Source: Xylogone sp. PMI_703 (lineage: Eukaryota; Ascomycota; Leotiomycetes). From it: a DNA stretch of 64,000 nucleotides. The stretch covers positions 248,001-312,000 of the forward strand of contig JAJTUQ010000011.1 of the NCBI GenBank assembly GCA_021399445.1. The letters are read 5' to 3'. A model generated the notes under the pieces. It was not told the origin of the DNA. It saw only the letters and a program-made list of their open reading frames with translations, and ran no database searches. The position numbers and the translations under genes were made by a program. This document shows positions 43,669 through 54,180 of the stretch, piece by piece; position 1 is the first letter of the stretch; every line of letters begins with the position of its first letter.

Positions 43669-44198
43669 AGAACCCTGTGGATTAACTTCATTTTACCATC
43701 TCAATCTTAAACATTCCTATAAGCACTATCAAATAAGCACTAATAGAGTGATCTGAAGTCAATACAGCCAGAATCAATAAGCCTAATGTTTCAATTACTA
43801 GTTTCACGCTTCGAATGCTCAGTGGATCTTAGCCTAGATGATCAATTGAGTCCTCCTTTATGCAATATCTAAACGATGTTCACTATTAAACCGGCCAGCG
43901 GCTAAGCTTGTTCCGGAAGATGACCGAGTCCAGCTTTGTTGCCTTTCGGCTTTATGACGAATACGGACAATACACCTAAGATATCCGTCCCCACGACAAT
44001 CCACCATACAGCAGGTTTCCCGCTATATGAATGCCTGAATTAGACTGGCCGCGACTTGAGTGGCTTTACCAGCATTGCATCGTAGCCTAATTCCCGAGAG
44101 CATCTCTACGGACATCTTATTGTTTTCTCTATTTGTGCAACATTCCCTTTATTGTTTCGTTTCAACATACCATCTACGAAACTCAACCAATCTATACC
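43669..44198. other. Spacer, nothing recognised
   Basis: About 530 bp between the minisatellite and hAT element 2. No gene or repeat family was identified. Confidence 0.4.
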
Positions 44199-47100
44199 CA
44201 GTGAAGCGAACAGTTTGGTGGCCAACTGAGTCAACTGAGTCAGTTGCCAGTTGAGCCAGTCCAGTTGGCCTTTTTTCCTAACTGGTTCACTCAACTGGTT
44301 AGGGGCCAACTGGACTGGTTATAGCGTCAACTGACTCGATTGAACTCAGTTGAACTGGGTCCTGATCACGTGGCCTCAGCAAATTTAGATTAAGACATGT
44401 TTCCTCAGATATTGAAAAACCTGTACTTGTAACTTATACTCTTTTTTGTGACGGGTTGGACCCGATTATAGGTCTCGAGGCTAAAGCCTCGTCGATTCGT
44501 ACGAACGTAGCGGTCAATGTAGCTCATGGCAACCAGCACGGTCCATGACCCCTATTTAGGGAGCATGTAGCTCCCGACCGTAGTTCTTCCTCTTTCTTTC
44601 TCTTTAGCTTTCTCTGCTTGTATATAGAGTTCCCATAGGCTGAATAAACCCAGTAGAACCCTTACATTTTTTGTCTCAATAGCATTATTTACTTTATTGA
44701 TTATGGTATCCCAGGCCAGCTCTGTTGTATCTTCTACACTAGACCAAAATTGGAGTGATATTGACCCATGCTTTCGTCCTCTACTATTGTCCTCGCCAGT
44801 GCCATCATCGCAAGCTGGCGGCAACACTAGTGAAGCTACTGAAGGCAATGATACTCCCGAGAAAATTGCCCAGAAACGTACGTCTGAAGTGTGGGAGCAC
44901 TCCTTTTACTCATAGCATAAGATCACCCTTGACAAGCAAGGCCGTAGTATATGGAGGTGTAAATACTGCACCCAAGTCTATGTTGATAGTGGAGGGACTG
45001 GAAACGCTAGAAGACACCTCAAAAAGCACCATAGTCATCAAATCCAAAGCCAAAATGAGAAGCGAATCGACAGGTATCAAGGCCATATTGATATGGCTGA
45101 ATTTAGGGCTCAATCCGCCGTAGCTAATAACAAGCGCCGTCGATATGATGGTAGTTACGTTGAGGCCGAGGAGGAAGATGATGATGGGAGAGGCCCAGGT
45201 TGTGAGCTTGATCCAGCTGTATTAGAACAGTTGTATGTTGAGTGGATTAGTACTTGTGGAGTTGCTTTCGAGATGGTAGAGAAAGATGAATTTAGAGTGT
45301 AAGTTATATTTGAATAAAACTATACTACTAATAAATAACCAACTGTGTCTAGGTTTACTCGATATTTAAATCAGAATGTTGACAAGTATCTTCCTGCTAG
45401 TGCTGATACAATTCGTGGATGAACAATGCGGACATACAAGGCCCAGAAAAAGAGAGTTCAACAAGACTTGCAAGAAGTTCTCTCAAAAATCTATATCACT
45501 GTTGATCTCTGGACATCAGGGAACAAAAAGTCAATCCTTGGTATCATTGGACACTATATTGGAAGAGAAGGAAAGCTAAAACATAATGTCCTTGCTGTAC
45601 ATGAGCTGCAAAATGATCATGATGGCGAGAACCAAGCAGGGGTCGTTACAGATGTTCTTGTGGACTACGAGATTGAGTACAAGTTAAGGTTTTTTGTAAA
45701 GGATAATGCTCAATCAAATGATGTTTTTTGCGAAGTGCTATCAAGCTGTGAGTAACTTATTATATTTATTTTAAAATATATTAACTTTTATCAAGGGTTA
45801 GAGTTAAATAAGTCCGTTAGCTGGGATCCAGTATTTCGAAGACTTCGATGTAACGGACATATTATCAACCTCTCTGCACAAAGCTTCCTGTTTCCAAATC
45901 TCCCTGACAAGGACAATATTATTATCCTTGATGCCCAGATTAATGGCTAGCTCCCAAAAGAATTTAACAATGCGTAGATGAAAATATGGAGAAAGAAAGG
46001 CCCTCTTGGCAAACTTCATAATGTTTCAGTTTATATTACAATGAGTACACAACGTGTAGATGTATTCAAGTTGATCTCTGGCAACTATCGCTTTCTACGA
46101 GACAATTCTACTCATTAGAATTCATGATATCGAATACTTGTTCGTGTACTTATGCTTAGAAAAGCTATTGATACTTATATTATGATAAACAAAGACGATT
46201 TATAAGATGATATACTCAGTGACAATGATTAAGCATAGCTTGAATCTCTTATTGAGTATTTAGAAGCTTACGAGCATAGAATACTTGCTTGTGAAGGTCA
46301 ATACTTAACAGCTGAGACAATCCTTCTAATTATGGAATTTCTGCTTGAGATCTTTGAAGATGGAAGACATAAGCATGAGGAAAATAGATTTCTTAGCCCT
46401 TGTTGTCAGTCTGGATGGGATAAGTTGGAAAAGTACTACAACAAAACAGGGAAGTCATGTGCTTACGTTGCAGCTGTTGTACTCTGTCTTACAAAGAAAT
46501 GGGAGTTCTTTGAGAAAGGACTTGATTGGAGAGTAAGCTGGCTAAGAGACGCTCGACGAGCAGTGAGAAAAATGTGGGAAGATGAGTACAAACAAGTAGA
46601 GAATAATCTTCTGTCTATAAGATCACAAAGTCAGCCAGAAGGTAATAAAGAGAATCGATTCAAGACATGGGCAAGGTAGCACGTCAAGGTTCCAGAGGTT
46701 ATTGATGAGTATGAACGGTACTGTAGAGAACCTGTGATGGAAATGGATCTAGATGAAGTATTTGATCCACGTGAATGGTGGCAGGAAACAACACAAAGAA
46801 AAGTCTACCCAAACTTCTCGAAAATGGCCTTGGACCTTCTCTCGATCCCAGCCATGTCAGCAGAAGTTGAACGCTTATTCTCTAGTTGCAAAATTACTAT
46901 CACAGACAGGCGCAATCGTATTGGGATTAATACTGTTGAGGCTATTGAGTGCTTGAAGTCATGGCTTCGAGCAAACAATGTTGCATGGGTAGATGAGGAG
47001 TGGATAGACCGCTGGGTAGCAGAGGTAGAAGCTGAGACACAGAGAGGAAAGGGCAAAGCAGTGTAAATAGCTTTAATTTAGCATCTATCTACCTAGATGA

Positions 47101-47312
47101 TTACTTCGTAATATATGGACGACGCAGGAACTAACTATAAATAGCCAGTGTATCTTTACCCCGGTTAAACTGGCAGTTCACTCAGTTGGGTTGGTCAACT
47201 GGACTGGTTGACCAGTTCACTCAACTGGGTGAGGGCCAACTGGACTGATTATGTAACCAGTTGAGCCAGTTGAGGGGTCCAAACTGACTCAGTTCAACTG
47301 TTGGCTTCACTG
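44199..47312 (+). mobile_element. hAT transposon 2 with CAACTG-rich ends
   Basis: The left end CAGTGAAGCGAACAGTTTGG and the right end, read on the minus strand as CAGTGAAGCCAACAGTTGAA, form inverted repeats. Both 150-bp end regions are packed with CAACTG, CAGTTG and ACTGG motifs in both orientations, a likely transposase-binding zone. The eight flanking bases (TCTATACC and ACAGGCCT) do not match. A broken transposase gene fills the centre. It is a different lineage from hAT element 1. Confidence 0.75.
44703..47066 (+). pseudogene. BED-finger hAT transposase, broken
   Basis: ATG at 44703 (MVSQASSVVSSTLDQNWSDI). After a stop at 44912 the same or nearby frames carry a BED finger (WRCKYCTQVY... 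RRHLKKHH), then TRYLNQNVDKYLPASADTIR, then KIYITVDLWTSGNKKSILGI, then several stops and frame changes (for example near 45420, 45755 and 46200). The C-terminal dimerisation region is still readable, with LSIPAMSAEVERLFSSCKI and NTVEAIECLKSWLRANN, up to the stop at 47064. Possible introns at 45300-45355 and 45750-45796 are GT-AG. Even allowing for these, the remaining stops make it dead. Confidence 0.8.
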
Positions 47313-47334
47313 ACAGGCCTAATGGGGACTTATG

Positions 47335-48217
47335 TAGCTCCTGATGAACAAGCCTGGCTGAGAGTAATCCAGGAGGATGGGCAACATATCCCAGAACGTC
47401 CGGCCTAGAAGTAGCGCCTTGAGAGGCTCACCTAGAAGGCTACTCTTAAAGGCTTCATTCTGCATATAGGTTTACACCAAAGGGAGGACTAGATTTTTGA
47501 ATAACGAGCCTGATAATAAAGGGATCTAAGGAGTTTATAACACATTACGTCTAATGGCTAAACAGAGGAAACACTTGAGCAGAGAGGGACTATTCGTGAG
47601 GTTATGATATCCACGCTGAGCCCAAATAACTAAAAGAGGAAAAAGCTTTCTTTGGAGTGTTTTAAATTTAATGAATTTTAGAAGTATATCAAAACGGAAG
47701 AATTTTCGGCGGACGGTATGATTGTAACGTTTCTACGTTGGGAGATTGCTATTACTCAAATAATAGGCTTGGAGGTTGTTAGGGGCCTGGCGCAGAGGGG
47801 GCGCAACACTTACGAAAGGGGAACGTAGCCCCTGGCGAGGAGACCTCGCCTAAGACATTCACGTGATCATCATGGAAGTATAAAGTAATAACTTAGTCTA
47901 AGTTTATGAGGGACAAGATTTAGTTTGGGGAATACATGAGATGCACCTGCGTATACCCGTCGTCTTGACTATGATTCGTTGTCTACCACCCCCGGGATAC
48001 CTATCCCCTAACAGAGGTAGAGGGAGCAAGTGAAACTTATGTAGACTCTGGTTACTATGAAATGCAGGTATGCTGTAAATCAATTGAATTGAGCTACGGG
48101 GCCCCTATCTACTGTAAACTATCTACTTATAGTGAGTGTGTTGTCTTGGACCCCTGGGACCCCTGGACCCCCCGGGTCCTATAGGTCCATCACGTGACTG
48201 GTTCGCTTAGTGACAAT
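47335..48217 (+). repeat. Retroelement scraps and LTR family B sequence
   Basis: A coding-like stretch YVAPDEQAWLRVIQEDGQH at about 47338-47395 matches the one at 223-300. From about 48020 the sequence matches the LTR-like block shared with 60664-60960 (TACTATGAAATGCAGGTATG, CTCCTATCTACTGT, GTGAGTGTGTTGTC, CACGTGAC). It is interrupted by the family C solo LTR that starts at 48218. Confidence 0.45.
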
Positions 48218-48373
48218 TGTCAAGGATTATGGCGCAGTGGTTAGGCTGGAGTGCATATAAATTGTATGGTGTAGTGACTGTATGAACTGCTAGTTACAAT
48301 GTTCTGTGTGAACCCCTAAATCTCTGCTCGGCTAACCCCCTTAGTGCCTATTACATAAGCACTATTTCTGACA
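48218..48373 (+). mobile_element. Solo LTR, family C, complete
   Basis: 156 bp starting TGTCAAGGATTATGGCGCAG and ending TTTCTGACA, flanked on both sides by ACAAT (48213-48217 and 48374-48378), a perfect 5-bp target duplication. It has inserted into a family B LTR. Fragments of the same family are at 965-1077 and 50895-51047. Confidence 0.82.
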
Positions 48374-48886
48374 ACAATTTACCATCCAAGTCCTAGCAAC
48401 AAGATTCAGGTAACAGGATTCTACCAAGCGCTTCCTACCCGCAGGATTCTACCAGCCAAAGTCTACTGGTAGACTTCTACTAGCAAGAACCACTGTTATA
48501 CGCGGCCAGGTTGCCGTCTCAACTTATACTGTTATAAAGTTTGTTCCGGCTTGCGGAAGTACAATTCTACTGGTAGATCTCGGCTGTCAACCCTGGGTCG
48601 TGACAGTAATTCTCACAAAAAAAGGATCTGTGGTCCTAGTGACCTTTGCATTTGCACGAAGACTAGGGAAAACCTAGACAGCTAGGGGTAAAAAACCAGT
48701 CAAGGTCTACACATTGGTCCTTCCTCCCGCCACCTCGATATTAACCTAGAAATAGCTTTCAAAACAAACCACTTCTCCAATCTGCTTCCTCCCAAAACTA
48801 CCTTCTCCACCGGCTTCCGTAATAGATCCAAAGTATTGTGAGTTGAGTAACTCGTTGCGCCTCAACTACAGATCTTTTCCCTGTCT
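48374..48886. other. Spacer, nothing recognised
   Basis: No gene. Pyrimidine-rich stretches occur toward 48790-48880, downstream of the secreted protein gene that ends near 48972 on the minus strand. Confidence 0.35.
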
Positions 48887-49217
48887 CTATAGAGATCATC
48901 CCAAGAACTACTAGATCAAATACATGAGCAGCTGTACTAAGTACCTGTCCTAAGATCTGAGATCACTCACTTTACTAAAGCACCAGACCCAACACATCAG
49001 CATCCATATCAAGGACAGCCGTCCAGACTTCAGGTATCACTTACACACTATAGCACCAAATCAAAACACATTAGCATCTATCCCAAGCACAGCCGTTATC
49101 AATTCAGAAGGGGATCACTTACAGCGAGACATTGATCATCCTCCTAAAACACCGGACCCAACACATCAACATCTATCCCAAGCACAGCTGTCCTGAATTC
49201 AGAGGGAAATCACTTAC
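48887..49217 (-). repeat. Tandem array of four intron-like units
   Basis: On the minus strand, four blocks of 74, 75, 70 and 84 nt (49217-49144, 49122-49048, 49044-48975 and 48970-48887) each start GTAAGTGAT or GTGAGTGAT and end TTAG or ATAG. The first three share CTGTGCTTGG/CTGTCCTTG and GATGxTxATGTGTT, which includes the branch-point-like TGCTAAT/TGCTGAT. The fourth is more diverged but has the same start and end. Between them lie only 21, 3 and 4 nt. They look like duplications of one intron. Confidence 0.75.
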
Positions 49218-49397
49218 AGGGCCGCCTAAACAAGAGCCAGGAGGACAGGTACAAGAACACCCGTCGGCTGCACACAAACACAAATTGGTGGCAGAAACAC
49301 AAGGGCAGACTTGATCTTGTCTCTTCTTCATAGATTCTAGTGGGTTAGCGATTGCTAGAGTGGCGAATAAGCCTATCAGGAGAAGATTGAGTTTCAT
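48972..49397 (-). CDS. Small secreted cysteine-rich protein 3, multi-intron 3' end
   Basis: Minus-strand model: exon 1 49397-49218 (60 codons), exon 2 49143-49123 (7 codons), exon 3 49047-49045 (one Cys codon) and exon 4 48974-48972 (stop), 68 aa in total. Every junction is phase 0. Residues 1-18 are a signal peptide (MKLNLLLIGLFATLAIAN); KKR at 24-26 is a probable Kex2 site just before the mature part (QDQVCPC...). Eight cysteines lie in exon 1, one in exon 2 and one is the whole of exon 3. If intron 1 is retained, translation stops 15 codons further on. I prefer the spliced model because the intron-like units have proper ends and the frame closes exactly at a stop codon after the third. The 3-nt exon is unusual and could be skipped. 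No family is recognised; the type is an effector candidate. Confidence 0.6.
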
Positions 49398-50002
49398 ATT
49401 TGTGATTTGACAGAAAAATGAGAAAAGCTTAGATTGTAGGAGTAGATATAATGTCTTGAGATATGGAAATAAGAACTGCATAAAAACTTGCGGTGCGAAA
49501 ATGGGGGAAGATGAATTTATATACGCCCCGGCTAGCTGGGGGCATGGGTGGCAGGGGAAAGATGCCTCCTTCGGCCCGACTTCCTTTTAACTAGATTAGT
49601 AGGTTTGTCCCTGGCAAGCACTCACATTCTGAGGCACAGCACGTCCATTGCACGTCATAGCAACTCATATTACATAGAGCCAAAGCAATTACAAGCTATA
49701 TCTGTGCAGCTTTCGGTTCCCTCGCATCCGTAAAACCAGTGTTCCTAGTAGTAGTTACTGCTACAGTTCGTAATAATTCGGACCGTATTACGGTAGTCCG
49801 TAAGTCTTGGCAGTCCGTAGGAGGTCGTCTCAATTACGGAGCCAGTACGTAGTATTATGATGAAATACGGCCGTAATTCAGTCTGTATTTCCTGACTGGG
49901 AGACTACGAGAGCTGAGTGAGTCCTAATATTAAGAGGCTCATATTCAGTCTCAACTGGGTACTGTATAATTTAATTGTGTCTTGTTAATATTAGATATAT
50001 AA
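49398..50002. other. Spacer, nothing recognised
   Basis: Upstream DNA of secreted protein 3. Inverted GTCCGTA/TACGGAC motifs near 49770-49870 (GACCGTATTACGGTAGTCCG, GTCCGTAGGAGG) give some local hairpin potential. No gene. Confidence 0.35.
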
Positions 50003-50680
50003 TCAAAACCTTGTGATATCAATTACTATAACCGAAATATGTCTTGAATCGGTGCTTGAAGTAGTTGTGTCTGTGGCGGCGACAAAGAAATAATTTGCGG
50101 CAACTAGGGATAAATTTCCCTCTACTGTGAAATCTGTTGTATTGAATCCCACCGGCGATCCACCAGTATAATGCTCGAAATCGGGTGGAACTGTAAAGGT
50201 CTCGCTAGGTTGTTCAAAAAGCATGACAATAAACCGCAAAAGGGCTGCTCCTGATGGGGGAGCTGGAGGCTAGTAATTGCGGAATACTGGTTGGCTTAAT
50301 ATGAGTACTCCACTTGAGCTTGACTGGGTTTTATCGGGCTGTATCCAATGGACAAATTCCGGAGGTGAGTTATCTGGTGGTAGCGGAGCATCCGGATCGA
50401 TCATGAGGAGAAGGTAGGTTCCTGATAGTGTGGTATTGGAGCCAACAATGGGAGCGCTCTGGACATCTATTCTGCTATTAGAACACCTGTCTCTCTACTA
50501 GGATATGTTGCTCACCAGAGATTCCTAATTGCTCTCCTTGTTGGCTGATAGCCTTTGAGCCAAATGTCAAACTAAGGCCGTGACTTGTGCTTAGGGTATA
50601 ATCCGGTGGTGTTTGAACAACGGAATAGCCCAGTATCATAAGCCGGAAAGCCGGCAAAACAACTAAAGAAATCTTGAAGT
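50003..50680 (-). pseudogene. PEBP-family (TFS1-like) protein with in-frame stop
   Basis: Minus-strand exon A ends at 50516 and exon B runs 50466-50003 (49-nt intron, GTGAGC donor). The protein shows PPDYTLSTSHGLSLTFG, then the PEBP signature LLLMIDPDAPLPPDNSPPEF and VHWIQPD, then RFIVMLFEQPSETFTVPPDF and ending near ITRF. These are hallmarks of phosphatidylethanolamine-binding / carboxypeptidase-Y-inhibitor-like proteins. A TAG interrupts exon B where the family has a PP-rich loop (after FRNY, before PPAPPSG), and no clear start codon precedes LVVLPAFRLMILGYSVVQ, which may be a degraded signal peptide. So the gene is probably dead, though only one stop codon lies in the body. Confidence 0.75.
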
Positions 50681-50894
50681 TGATACCCACATGCTTGAAG
50701 GGATGAAAAACTTGTGTACAGTAAATCTTATCAGAGATACTGCACTGCGTTTGTATTTCTCTGGAGGGTATCGGTACTTTCGACTCAGCTCTCAACTTCC
50801 GATTACGGTAATTATGAAGACAAATTGTACTACCCGTGCGCGTGCCCGCGGTCTAACAGGCTAAGCCATGAACAGCTTGCGTCAGCATTTTCAA

Positions 50895-51047
50895 CTTACC
50901 AATTATGCTGCCGTGCCGGGATACTCCGTCTGACGCGATTCCAACCCCTTTGTACAGTACATCATCAAGACTAGCAACGGAATAAAGTCTCTGTACCATA
51001 CAATTTATATGCGTAATAGCTTAACCCCTGCGTCATAACCTCTAACA
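50895..51047 (-). repeat. Diverged LTR family C copy
   Basis: The minus strand begins TGTTAGAGGTTATGACGCAG and shares the GTATGGTACAGAGAC and CTAGTCTTGATGATGTACT blocks with the copy at 965-1077. No target duplication is visible. Confidence 0.5.
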
Positions 51048-51610
51048 AGATCAACAAGGGGTTAAAATACTGTACTCTATATCTTTCCACAGTAAGCTTA
51101 TGCTTTGTATGTTACGACCACTCAGAGATGCGTTCTAATGCAATCAGGCTCCACTAGTCCTGTTTAGGAAACCATGTTCGAAAAGTGGATTGTTAGCATA
51201 AACTTAGGCTTTCTCCACTATTACAGATAGTTTTTTGACCTGCAGAAGAGAAAGCTATAAGACATTTGTTAAAACCTCCTTTAAAAATCCTTGCTTGGCC
51301 CAAAATCTAGACTTAACTTCTCCACTACAGCGGACTTCAGTAATACGGTCTTACAATCATCTCCGTTCGACTACCTAACCGCTAATATTATTTTAGGAAG
51401 TCAGTAGGCCTTGTTATCATTATAGGCAAGGTCACCATGCCATGGAACTCCATAGTAAGCCCCAAACGCGGGATAGATATACGATTCATGGGTTAAGCTA
51501 GAGCGTTCGCCTCTCTGGACAGCTGGCACAAACAGTATGAAGCCCTAAATATTTACCATGGTTTTAGATCATCACGGCAGCACAGCAGTCGCCTATACTG
51601 GTTTGAGGAG
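51048..51610. other. Spacer, nothing recognised
   Basis: No gene or known repeat apart from the edges. Confidence 0.35.
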
Positions 51611-51725
51611 CACCAGTATTCACTAGCCAACCGGCGCTGCCTTTAACAGGACATTATGCATATAGATGCCGAATTCATGCCTTAAATATATGCAGTGTCC
51701 TGTTGAAGGAAGCGTCCGGTTGGCA
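51611..51725. mobile_element. MITE of the CCAGTATTCACC family, diverged
   Basis: The left arm CACCAGTATTCACTAGCCAA and the region ending CGTCCGGTTGG form an imperfect inverted repeat; the inner parts CTTTAACAGGACA and TGTCCTGTTGAAGG pair well. It sits exactly at the C-terminal end of the unknown pseudogene to its right, cutting it after DPNLP. Confidence 0.5.
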
Positions 51726-52185
51726 AGTTCGGATCAAGATCATCGAGAGTTCGTAAACCCACAACATCCTCCAATCCGTGCTGACGGATTAGGTCAAACG
51801 CTTCTTGGAGAAATTCCTGGTTTATGGGCGGAGCGGTTTCAGAAAATGAGAATTCGTAGGGCGAAACTTCTCCATTGAAGAGTCTAAATGTTGATGGAAC
51901 GATAAAACCTCCGCGCTCAGGCATTACTGCCGAACTTTGGTCTCCTGTTGTCCAAGGGCCACTTACGTGGCCATACTCTACGAGACGCTCTTCCTTCCGG
52001 AGGGGAAATGCCTATGCAAGAGGCTGATGCCAAACTTCTCATGACAGCCGCGATCCAGAAACAACTGTCGCACGGGCCCACGGAGGATTTCTAACGCCCT
52101 TATTTCCTTGAAAACCTGAGTAGCGTTCTCCAAACTTGGAAGCGTATTATACGCATCCGGACTGTACGATAGCCTTGTTAGTTGA
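51726..52185 (-). pseudogene. Fragment of an unknown fungal protein, frameshifted
   Basis: The minus strand reads LSYSPDAYNTLPSLENATQV, KEIRALEILRGPVRQLFLD, CHEKFGISLLHRHFP, then a one-base shift near 51997, then LRKEERLVEYGHVSGPW, RGGFIVPSTFRLFNGEVSP and EDVVGLRTLDDLDPNLP, where a MITE arm takes over. The ISLLHRHF and ERLVEYG segments recur in uncharacterised Pezizomycotina proteins; I cannot give a function. Start and end are both missing. Confidence 0.55.
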
Positions 52186-53421
52186 AATCACTAAAGGGAT
52201 GAGGGGTGCGCACATCGTGAGACTTCTATAACTATTAGGTCGAGAAATTTCAACTGTAAATATCCACAATGTGATTCTTTGTTACACAAGAGAAGACTGG
52301 CTACAACAATGATATTAGGTGCCATCGCAAATGATATGTGCCACTCTTATATGGACTCGTCAGATCAATGTCTCAGCTGACCCATTAACCATCATCTATA
52401 AGCATTAAACAAGCAAGAAGCTTACCAGCGATTCGCGCACACAACGAGTCGCGCACACCGGGCGATTCGCGCATTCCCAAGTTCAGGCATGGCCGTATCG
52501 AGTTCTGTCTCCCACACCATACTATGTAATTGTTTTATATGATCAAGTTGTTGACTCCCCTATGGACTACCATCATGAGAGAATTATAAAAAGGCCATAC
52601 GGGCGCTTGGACAGCGCCAAGAAACATGGAAGATGCGATGAGTGCGCAGTGGCAAAACTGAAATGATACTGCTTTGTAAAAAAAAAACCCGGCTTCCCCA
52701 ACTCTCTAGAATAAAGAGCCGAAATTACCTTCATACATGATTTGTAGATAGCCAATATTGACCACTCAAGCCTTATCCAGTCAGGGACGTCTACCTTCAT
52801 GCTGTGATGCTGATATCTGCTGTCAGACCGTACAACAGGCAATCGCACAGGGCAATATATCTTCCATACCCTTTCTACAGATTTCCAAAGTTGTACGTCA
52901 CCGTTAATAGATTGTAGAAAGTCCTAGAATCATATTTGCTCTATAAGTTTTACCGTAGCTCTCTCATAGGATAGTCATCAACTACACTTTAGTGCACTTT
53001 TTCTACCACATCTTCCCTTGGATCTGGCACCTGCCCATGTGTGATGACGAAGGTAGGTTGAAAGAGGTTAGTCAATAGGGTGGAGGCCCTGCGCGCCTCG
53101 CTGGTATGAGCGCCTCGCTGGTGTGTGTCAATGTAAATAGCTCAGCTGATAGACCTAGAATATTTTCTTCGTAAACGTAAGAGCCAAGTCGTACCCGTAT
53201 GTTAGCTTAATAGTAGAGGCGATGGTGGATCCTATTCTACAAGATAGGAAAGTAACTACTGTATACATATATGTGTAAAAGTACGTGTGAGACTCATTAT
53301 ATGGCATCTAACATGGACGGCATATTCTTCCCCTATCTGCGAAATCTACTCGTCACAATAATTTGCTTACTTAAATTTCTCAATCTGTGTAGTTTTGGAG
53401 GTAGACACAGGCAGATATCCC
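52186..53421. other. Gene-free spacer with short repeats
   Basis: Three copies of GAxTCGCGCA occur at about 52434-52474 (CGATTCGCGCACAC, GAGTCGCGCACAC, CGATTCGCGCATTC). GCGCCTCGCTGGT is repeated at 53093 and 53110. The minus-strand frame at 52573-52848 has no domain support. Confidence 0.4.
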
Positions 53422-54180
53422 ATGACTCCTCGCCCAGTTGACACTGGACAACAAAGAATGGATGCTTTTGGTAGTCAATTATCAAATATTGCAGCAAATA
53501 TGACACTGCCAAGCGCAAGGCTTGTCATGCAAGGCGTCCTGGATGGAATATCAAAAAGTTCAGCATCGATATTTGGTAACCAATTTAACCCATCCTTGCA
53601 GCTGACTTCTTACATCTACCATGTGCTGGAAACACCACTTGGCTTGGACCCAACAATAATCTTGAGTTTTACCGGCCTTTTCTGGGCTGCTTTCAGACTG
53701 CTCCGACCCTTATACTTGAGCATGTCCAGGTTTATGATGGACCATTTTATGAGCACCATTCACATCAGCAGTGCTGATGAGATTTATCTCCATATTATGA
53801 AACTACTCGCAGGAAAGCCGCATGACACGTACCGGTGCCTAACGGCGGAGACGATGAGCAGGCCGGCATGGGAAGAAGAGAAACTATCCGAAGTGTGGAG
53901 GGCTCCCGGCAGTAATAGGACCCTCATCAACTTCGCATATCAGAAATCTGAGATAGTAAGTATAGTTTAAGTCCCTTCTAAGATAATGGAGAGAAATAAT
54001 AATGATGGCAGAATCCACGATTCATACCAGCTCCTGGATACCACGGTTTTTGGCATAATATGACATATTTCCAATTGCGCCGAAGGCAGGAGTCTCTGTT
54101 AGAAAATTCAGGAAGGATAGGGTTACATGCAATAAAGAATGAAGAAGATATATATATTTCCTGTTTTGGAAGATCCTCAG
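53422..54180 (+). pseudogene. BCS1-like AAA protein, N-terminal part only
   Basis: Exon 1 53422-53955 (178 codons) and exon 2 54012-54180 join in phase 0 across a 56-nt GTAAGT intron. I start at the ATG at 53422 (MTPRPVDTG). A transmembrane segment (PTIILSFTGLFWAAFRLL) is followed by the BCS1 N-terminal region: FMSTIHISSADEIYLHIMKL, MSRPAWEEEKLSE, then GFWHNMTYFQLRRRQESLLE, and DIYISCFGRSS. In BCS1-type proteins the AAA ATPase (Walker A/B) comes next; here nothing of it can be found in the following 750 bp, so the gene is truncated. BCS1 paralogues of unknown role are common in filamentous fungi, and a mitochondrial inner-membrane place is uncertain. No defect exists inside the two exons. Confidence 0.78.

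Noticed and set aside
48218..48373. tRNA-derived SINE suggested by GGCGCAGTGGTTAGGC (A-box-like)
   Set aside because: TGTCA...TGACA ends and the perfect 5-bp ACAAT duplications fit a solo LTR better, and a convincing B box is missing.
52573..52848. 91-codon minus-strand frame
   Set aside because: It spans a run of A bases and has no domain; codon use resembles the non-coding surroundings.
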